Positions 30,040 to 35,556 of a stretch of DNA of 35,556 nucleotides are shown piece by piece. The position numbers were made by a program, and so were the translations under genes. How positions within the stretch are numbered: position 1 is the stretch's first letter; every line of letters begins with the position of its first letter. The DNA is from BHER01 sp051652245 (GTDB lineage Bacteria; Bacillota_I; Bacilli_A; Culicoidibacterales; Culicoidibacteraceae). The notes under the pieces are model-generated. The model had not been told where the DNA came from and did not search any database. It was given only the letters and a program-made list of their open reading frames with translations. Location: contig JBOFTV010000082.1 in the NCBI GenBank assembly GCA_051652245.1, forward strand, positions 1 through 35,556. Direction: 5' to 3'.

Positions 30040-32337
30040 ATGTGGAAAAAAATAAGTCTAGTCTTTTGTTTGATTTGTTCTGTTTTTACGGTGGCATCGA
30101 CCAATGTAATAGCAGCAAACAGTGAGCAAAAAGAGGCAACAGCTTTAAAATTAGGCGTTGCTGCTTCAGATATGTATGATGCCACAGATAAAGCGATATT
30201 TGGTGACAATGCATTAAGTGAAAATCATAGTGAGGATCAATCAGATAAGCTCTCAGTTATTGTTATCCAAGCAAAAGATGCAGGGAAATGGCTATTTATC
30301 CCTGCCGGGACATATATTATAAATAAAGTTGTGTATATCAAATCCAATGTTAAAATCACGGGTTCGGTTACCGGGGCAAGTGTTTTAAAAAATGAGACAG
30401 CGGATATTGTTTTATTAGAAACACAGCGAACGCAATATCCGAAAGCGACAACTATTTATATCAAGAACCTTTTTTTAGATGGAATTGGTATGTATGGGCA
30501 TCTAATTACAGATGTACAGCTTGAGAATAATGTGTTTTATAACCCAAGAGCGAAGTTTATTGTAGAGCTTAAAACGGTAATTGATAGCAGTATTAATAAT
30601 AACATCTTTTTACGTAGTTTGGCATATGTTGGTCCTGATAGGGATTGGGGAAGAACTGTATATATCGGTGGTCATGCAACATCCCTTAGTTATCAGTGGT
30701 CGGAAGATATTGAAATTAATAATAATATTTTTGGGGCTAAAATAAATGAATTAGATGCTATCAAAGCATTTAGTAAACCTGAAACAGTTGATACTATTGA
30801 GCGACTTCAGCGGGCGATAGCAGCAGGTGTTGTAGCTCTTGTTAATGAACAAAACTTTATTGTAACGGGTGTAAACTCTTTTAATAATTTACGACGCACA
30901 TACATTGAGAATAATTTATTTTATTCAGGGTATGAAGATACCGGATTAGAAGTAATTATGCAAGACCATGCTATTTATCTACGTGGTTCGCAGGACATTT
31001 ACTTTGCTAATAACCATGTTCGCGGATGGCATAATGGGCCCGCAGGAGCAGTTAAGTTTAAATCAGGTAAAAATATTACAATAGTGAATAACTATTTAAG
31101 AAATACAGGGGTGATTATGTACTCAACAGCTGAGTATGGACTAGGTGAGAGTTTTGAAGAGGGAAAAATATCATTGCTATCAAATTGGCTCGTTGCAAAT
31201 AACCTCTTTGACTGGAAAAAATGGGATGGAGCCTATTCATATGGGATAGAATATCAAAGTGTCGGCATCATTGACCCCGCAGTTGAAAATATGGTATTCA
31301 CGGGAAATGAATATATTAACTATCACAATATTCCGCAGTTACGTCGCCGCGGGATTCTTAAAATCGGTGACCTAGGCTTTAATCCAGAAAAAACATTTGT
31401 TGCTGATAATACACGTGATGATACACCAGACAAATTTTTAGGTGTTGAATATTGGGATGAAGCTTCTTATGGGCTAATGCCCCCAGCGTGGGAGCCATTG
31501 ATTACGCAACGACACAAAGACTACTATGCTCAAAAAATTACAGAACCAATGCCAGTGCAGGAAACACTGGCAACAGCAGTACCAACAACAGTTGAGTTAG
31601 GGAATGTTGTTGCTGCAAGTCAGCTAGTTAAGGATGTATCGAGTAGCGATGAGCCAACACCCACAATCACACTTAAAAACCCAGAAATTTTCACAACAGC
31701 GGGTAAGCACATCGCCTTGGTAGAAATTGTTTATTCAGGTCGAAATAATAATACAGCGATTATTCAAGTACCAGTATCAGTTATTGGAAAAGAGGCGCTA
31801 AAAATTACTGTAGTAAAAACGGATTTTGAGCGCGGGGTAGACATTGCTACTACCGATGTCGTATCAGTAAGTAACGTTATGACTAAAGGGACCCTAGAAA
31901 CAACGCTAGCAGGCGATATAAGTGTACAGATTTCACCAGAAATTGATTCATTAAAAGTTGGGACACAGCTAGTTGAAGTCACTGCTGTGGATGCATCCGG
32001 AAATACAGCTTTTGAAGAAATCGCAATTGCGATTTATAAGAGTCAGCTACAGCTAGATATTGAAAATTTATTTGAAGGTAATCAGTTGAAAGCAAGTGTT
32101 ACAATCACAGAAATCGAAGTACTCCGTAGCGAAGTAAATAAGCTGAATAATGAGGTGCTAAAAGCAGAGTTTACGCTGCTTTTAGATCAGGCAACTGCGA
32201 TGCTGGGAATCACAGAAGACAAGAGACCAACATTGCCAACAACTGGGGAATCAGAAGTACCGGTAATGATTATGATGTTAAGCTTCCTAGGAGGAAGTGG
32301 TTTGTTGCTAAGCAGAAAAAGGCAAAAACAAAAATAG
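30040..32337 (+). CDS. LPxTG-anchored surface protein with beta-helix head (short-stalk paralogue)
   Basis: 765 residues; AAAAGGGGA upstream. Signal peptide WKKISLVFCLICSVFTVAS, then the same beta-helix head as 13833-17504 (IYLRGSQDIYFANNHVRGWH, SGKNITIVNNYLRNTG). Only two Ig-like domains follow (about 515-590 and 590-665), then the same helical segment (LQLDIENLFEGNQLKAS) and LPTTG with hydrophobic stretch and RKRQKQK tail. Exported and sortase-attached. It equals the larger paralogue minus six stalk domains, so the head would sit closer to the cell surface. Function may be glycan binding or degradation; not shown. Confidence 0.88.
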   Translation: MWKKISLVFCLICSVFTVASTNVIAANSEQKEATALKLGVAASDMYDATDKAIFGDNALSENHSEDQSDKLSVIVIQAKDAGKWLFIPAGTYIINKVVYIKSNVKITGSVTGASVLKNETADIVLLETQRTQYPKATTIYIKNLFLDGIGMYGHLITDVQLENNVFYNPRAKFIVELKTVIDSSINNNIFLRSLAYVGPDRDWGRTVYIGGHATSLSYQWSEDIEINNNIFGAKINELDAIKAFSKPETVDTIERLQRAIAAGVVALVNEQNFIVTGVNSFNNLRRTYIENNLFYSGYEDTGLEVIMQDHAIYLRGSQDIYFANNHVRGWHNGPAGAVKFKSGKNITIVNNYLRNTGVIMYSTAEYGLGESFEEGKISLLSNWLVANNLFDWKKWDGAYSYGIEYQSVGIIDPAVENMVFTGNEYINYHNIPQLRRRGILKIGDLGFNPEKTFVADNTRDDTPDKFLGVEYWDEASYGLMPPAWEPLITQRHKDYYAQKITEPMPVQETLATAVPTTVELGNVVAASQLVKDVSSSDEPTPTITLKNPEIFTTAGKHIALVEIVYSGRNNNTAIIQVPVSVIGKEALKITVVKTDFERGVDIATTDVVSVSNVMTKGTLETTLAGDISVQISPEIDSLKVGTQLVEVTAVDASGNTAFEEIAIAIYKSQLQLDIENLFEGNQLKASVTITEIEVLRSEVNKLNNEVLKAEFTLLLDQATAMLGITEDKRPTLPTTGESEVPVMIMMLSFLGGSGLLLSRKRQKQK

Positions 32338-32343
32338 GGGTGG

Positions 32344-32375
32344 AAAAGAGCTGACGGGAGTTGGCTCTTTTTTTT
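32344..32375 (+). terminator. Terminator of the second beta-helix surface protein
   Basis: AAAAGAGC (32344-32351) pairs with GCTCTTTT (32364-32371), continued by T residues. Confidence 0.85.
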
Positions 32376-32753
32376 GTAGCGTGCATGTCGTTTAGCCCAA
32401 TGGTGGGGATAGAGCTACTCAAGTACAAGATATCCGCTGATTGGAATAAAACCTTCGATTAGAACTGCAGTAAAAGGGATAATCCATTAAGTAACAATAG
32501 TGAAGACAAATTTCATCTATCCCGATTTGCTTCGTGGAAATCTAATAGAACACAATTAAGTTTCCAAAAAAGGGCAGGACTAAAACAGGGGCAAGAAAGG
32601 AAGCTACAAACGAGAACAAGATAAAAATATTGTTTTTTTAAATAAAAAAACATAGCACATAGAACTTATTTAATTAGATTGGAAGACCGCAGTTAAATTT
32701 TTTTTTTCACTAAATTAACAAAGACCTGATAAAAAAAAGAACTTAGTGTTTTT
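32376..32753. other. Intergenic stretch, possible decayed gene on the minus strand
   Basis: No intact gene. Read on the minus strand, roughly 32510-32390 gives a stop-interrupted frame containing WIIPFTAVLIEGFIPISGYL, which looks like a membrane-protein fragment. No family was recognised; it may be chance. Confidence 0.25.
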
Positions 32754-32817
32754 ATTTGCCTTTATTTGTGTTAAAATTGCGGTTTTAGACATACAAAGGC
32801 AAATTTGTCTTTTTTTT
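32754..32817 (+). terminator. Hairpin region with T run upstream of the large surface gene
   Basis: ATTTGCCTTT (32754-32763) is the exact reverse complement of AAAGGCAAAT (32795-32804). An alternative hairpin, AGACA (32787-32791) with TGTCT (32806-32810), is followed by T7. The two pairings compete, as in attenuators. The structure lies upstream of the surface gene's promoter, so it would terminate an earlier or unseen transcript. Confidence 0.4.
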
Positions 32818-32829
32818 GTTTATATTGTG

Positions 32830-32858
32830 TTGTAATTATATTATTTTTATGATATAAT
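32830..32858 (+). promoter_or_regulatory. Promoter of the large surface protein
   Basis: TTGTAA (32830-32835), 17 bp, TATAAT (32853-32858), with the extended TG, 58 bp before the start codon. Confidence 0.7.
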
Positions 32859-32916
32859 GTTAACCGTTCACTTCAGAGAAAAAAGTGATAGTAAAATAAG
32901 AGAGGTGTTTTTGCGT

Positions 32917-35556
32917 ATGTATATCAAACTATTAAAAAGTTTAAAAGTATTGTTTGTGATTTCTATTGCATTTTCAGGATTCAATATGAATTTTTCAGCG
33001 AATGAAAAAGAGAGCAACAATGATCAAAGTAGCATAGAAAAGGAAGCAAATAAAATAGAAAGTGCCGAGGAGGCTAAATCTCCGGAATCCCCGGAATCAG
33101 AGGCCAGTCAAGATGATGTGAAAGAAGAGGCTGCCCCCCTTAGTAGTAATTCAGCTAGAATTGCCACATCCATCAATGCTATGACGCGGATGGAAAATAA
33201 AAAAGGCGAGTTTAGTCAGCTAAAGGGACCAGGAATCAAGCCATTTACGGTGGTACCAGGTGAGGAACTAGACTACAGAATTGATATTACCAAACCTAGA
33301 AATCATACTAATCACCAGGATCATGTCTATGGACGAATTGTGGTTTACATTCCTGTATTTAAAGAAGGTATGAATGCTGGGCTAGGATTCCAATCAACGC
33401 CAATGCTTTGGAACATGACACCAACAGGTCAAACAAGCTTAAAAATCATCAATAAAGCTGGTGAGGATATGAGCGATAGAATGCCTGGGCATTTTCAAGT
33501 ATCTTATACCGATGATGCGATAAATGATAGTAACTATAAGAATGCAAACTACTTAACATCACCAAGTAAAAATTCAAAGATGATTAGAGTTATAATGGAA
33601 CCCCCACTACCGCCAGTTAATAACCCTCAAGTGCAAAACTGGGTAATGACAGATGATGAGGTAATTGAAATTAAAATTGGAATGAAAGTGGAAGAAACAG
33701 GGGCATCTATTTTACAAAACCCTGCTAAAGTAGGTTCTGTGATTAGTACGAAACAGAAATATGAAATTCAAAACATTCCTTTTTCTTGGAAAGACGGTCC
33801 TGAGCCAGATGATACTTTCTTTGTTGACGGAGGAGAGCAGGAATACAGCTTAGGAACGGGTGATTTGAGTGCAATCAGTGGTAATGTATTTAATGATAAA
33901 GTTGTCGATGGTGTGTATACAGAAGAAACGACAGATGAAAAATTAGCCGGAAAAAAAGTCAAGCTACTCAAAAAAGCTGCAGGAGATACGTATGTTGAAG
34001 TGGCAACAACAACAACTGATGCTAGTGGGCGATACATTTTTGATGTTCTAGATAAACTTGGGATTTACAAAGTTGACTTTAACGATGTCCTTGGACTAGA
34101 TCAAAAGTTCACAGCAAAGAATTTTGGTGCTAATGATAATATTGACTCTGATGTAGATGTGCAGGGAGCTAATGTTGGAACTGTATCAGATATTATTCCA
34201 ACTGAGCCTAGTTCATGGAATATATCAGCAGGAATAATTGAGTATAAGCCAGAAGACTTGAAAATTTTTGCAGATGACGCTCATAAAAACATTACTATGA
34301 AAGCTTCAAACATAAATGGTCAGAGAACATATACAATACCTGTTAGGATAGAACCCTTATTTTTTGAAGAAATTAAAAACTCGGTAAATGGAGTGAGATG
34401 GGAAAGCAGTAACACAAATGCAGTCACTGTGAGTCAAATAGCAGGAACTAATAATGCTTTATTGACAGCAGGGAGTACACCAGGAGAGACATCAACAGTT
34501 ACTTTAACAATAGTTGACATGTATGGTACAGAGGTAACAAAAACTTTTAATGTAACAATAGTGACAAATAATGTGCCTACGAGCACTCAATTGGAATCAA
34601 GAATTGAAGCTGGTACGGTTATAACTGATGCATTCTTACGGAGTCTTGTAAGAATAACTGATACAGAGGATGGTGACTTTACGGGTATAACTACCATTAA
34701 TCATAATATAGTAGTAAATGGAAACGGTGAAGCAGAAGCATCTCAAACGGGTTATAATGTTACGTATCGAATGTTAGATACTGATAATAACCCGGGAGTA
34801 TTTTCATATAATGTCACCGTATCAGATACACAAGGTCCATCATTAACAGTGGATAGAAAAGTTGCGCTAGTAAAGCCATCTAAAGATGCAGTACCAACAA
34901 ACTGGAGAGATGTATTTGGTGTTAATGCAACGGATAGATTGCAGGGAAATATTACTAATCAGGTGGGTTATCAAACCGATGCAAATCTTACTTCAATGAA
35001 TAAGAAAGGATTATACACTATAGTTATTTCTGTAGCAGATCAAGCTGGAAATGCTACAACTGAAACTGTGCAGCTATTAATTACAGATAGCACCCCAGTT
35101 AGTGGACGACTAATTGATGCTAATTCTTTTACAGTTAAGCTATCAGAAGTAGATTCAAGTAAATATATAAATCTTGCAGGAGCAAAGGCATATGTACTTA
35201 ATGCAACTGGATTTTATGATGAAGTCACAGTTACCACAAATTTAGGTTTCGTACCAACAACAGCTGGTATCCATCCAGTCACATTTACAGCAGGAATATC
35301 AACTATTACAGTTAATATGTTTGTTGTAGCCAATGATTTTATAGGAACAGAGCTCATTTATGCAAATGACTTTGCCATCAAATTATCAGAAGTAGGCACA
35401 GCAGATTATATTAAACTAGCAGATGCGAAAGCGTATGATAACAGAGATACAAGCAACGTAGTCGCAGTTGGTGTGAAGGTTAAAGCACATACAGCCCCAA
35501 CAAGTATCGGAAGATACAAAATGACATTTACAACAGACAATAACACAGAAAAAGAA
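32917..35556 (+). CDS. Large surface protein with SdrD_B-like domain and repeats (3' end outside window)
   Basis: The frame stays open from ATG 32917 (AGAGGTG upstream) to the right edge, 880 codons. A signal peptide (about 1-28) is followed by a Glu/Ser/Pro-rich stretch (about 30-70) and an unrecognised N-terminal region (about 85-310). An SdrD_B/Cna-B-like domain comes next (about 320-430: SGNVFNDKVVDGVY, GKKVKLLKKA, TTDASGRYIFD). Ig-like domains follow (to about 725), then two copies of a repeat beginning near 731 and 813 (FTVKLSEVDSSKYINLAGAK and FAIKLSEVGTADYIKLADAK). This is the design of wall-anchored MSCRAMM-like adhesins; an LPxTG anchor is expected beyond the edge. Confidence 0.85.
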   Translation, partial: MYIKLLKSLKVLFVISIAFSGFNMNFSANEKESNNDQSSIEKEANKIESAEEAKSPESPESEASQDDVKEEAAPLSSNSARIATSINAMTRMENKKGEFSQLKGPGIKPFTVVPGEELDYRIDITKPRNHTNHQDHVYGRIVVYIPVFKEGMNAGLGFQSTPMLWNMTPTGQTSLKIINKAGEDMSDRMPGHFQVSYTDDAINDSNYKNANYLTSPSKNSKMIRVIMEPPLPPVNNPQVQNWVMTDDEVIEIKIGMKVEETGASILQNPAKVGSVISTKQKYEIQNIPFSWKDGPEPDDTFFVDGGEQEYSLGTGDLSAISGNVFNDKVVDGVYTEETTDEKLAGKKVKLLKKAAGDTYVEVATTTTDASGRYIFDVLDKLGIYKVDFNDVLGLDQKFTAKNFGANDNIDSDVDVQGANVGTVSDIIPTEPSSWNISAGIIEYKPEDLKIFADDAHKNITMKASNINGQRTYTIPVRIEPLFFEEIKNSVNGVRWESSNTNAVTVSQIAGTNNALLTAGSTPGETSTVTLTIVDMYGTEVTKTFNVTIVTNNVPTSTQLESRIEAGTVITDAFLRSLVRITDTEDGDFTGITTINHNIVVNGNGEAEASQTGYNVTYRMLDTDNNPGVFSYNVTVSDTQGPSLTVDRKVALVKPSKDAVPTNWRDVFGVNATDRLQGNITNQVGYQTDANLTSMNKKGLYTIVISVADQAGNATTETVQLLITDSTPVSGRLIDANSFTVKLSEVDSSKYINLAGAKAYVLNATGFYDEVTVTTNLGFVPTTAGIHPVTFTAGISTITVNMFVVANDFIGTELIYANDFAIKLSEVGTADYIKLADAKAYDNRDTSNVVAVGVKVKAHTAPTSIGRYKMTFTTDNNTEKE

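Overview
The window is AT-rich DNA from a low-GC Gram-positive bacterium (Bacillota). The evidence is AGGAGG-type ribosome sites, many TG-N-TATAAT extended -10 promoters, LPxTG sortase signals, thioredoxin-type ArsC, and a tagatose-6-phosphate-type lactose PTS operon. No rRNA, tRNA or CRISPR array was seen. I cannot place the genus. Nearly all genes lie on the + strand; only the HxlR regulator and the PEBP gene (11158-12172) are on the - strand.

Layout: 1-1361 is a graveyard of broken insertion-sequence pieces (integrase-core transposase tail, IS21-like istA fragment and ends, IS3-type orfA remnant) with a perfect 34-bp palindrome. 1362-4978 holds a MacB/FtsX-type ABC exporter (ATPase plus 8-TM permease) and two small membrane proteins of unknown function. 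4967-6868 is a compact arsenic operon (arsR-arsC-acr3) whose promoter is embedded in a palindromic operator. 6930-11181 is a metal/redox cassette: OmpR-type response regulator, histidine kinase, SHOCT membrane protein, multicopper oxidase and a Met-rich secreted protein. An 11-bp tandem repeat in front of the SHOCT gene looks like the regulator's own binding site, and closely similar terminator hairpins sit at both edges of the cassette. 11158-13616 carries the HxlR regulator, a PEBP-family protein and a UDP-sugar epimerase; an orphan promoter with a cop-box-like palindrome lies between the last two.

13757-17504 and 29970-32337 encode two paralogous sortase-anchored proteins: signal peptide, parallel beta-helix head, Ig-like stalk, helical segment, LPxTG anchor. 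The first has about six more stalk domains, three of them 222-bp tandem copies. Between the paralogues lie an IS1182-type transposase remnant, a decayed uvrA paralogue, a class II Fic protein, an unknown membrane protein, a DeoR-type regulator, the lactose operon lacA-lacB-lacF-lacE-lacG plus a class II aldolase (no tagatose-6-phosphate kinase), a HEPN-like protein, a lipoprotein and an HNH nuclease. The window ends inside a third large surface protein (32917 to the edge) with an SdrD_B-like domain and C-terminal repeats.

The genes suggest a host- or plant-associated, carbohydrate-using bacterium with surface adhesins or glycan-binding proteins, lactose uptake and arsenic/copper-type tolerance. 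Its islands are separated by mobile-element debris.
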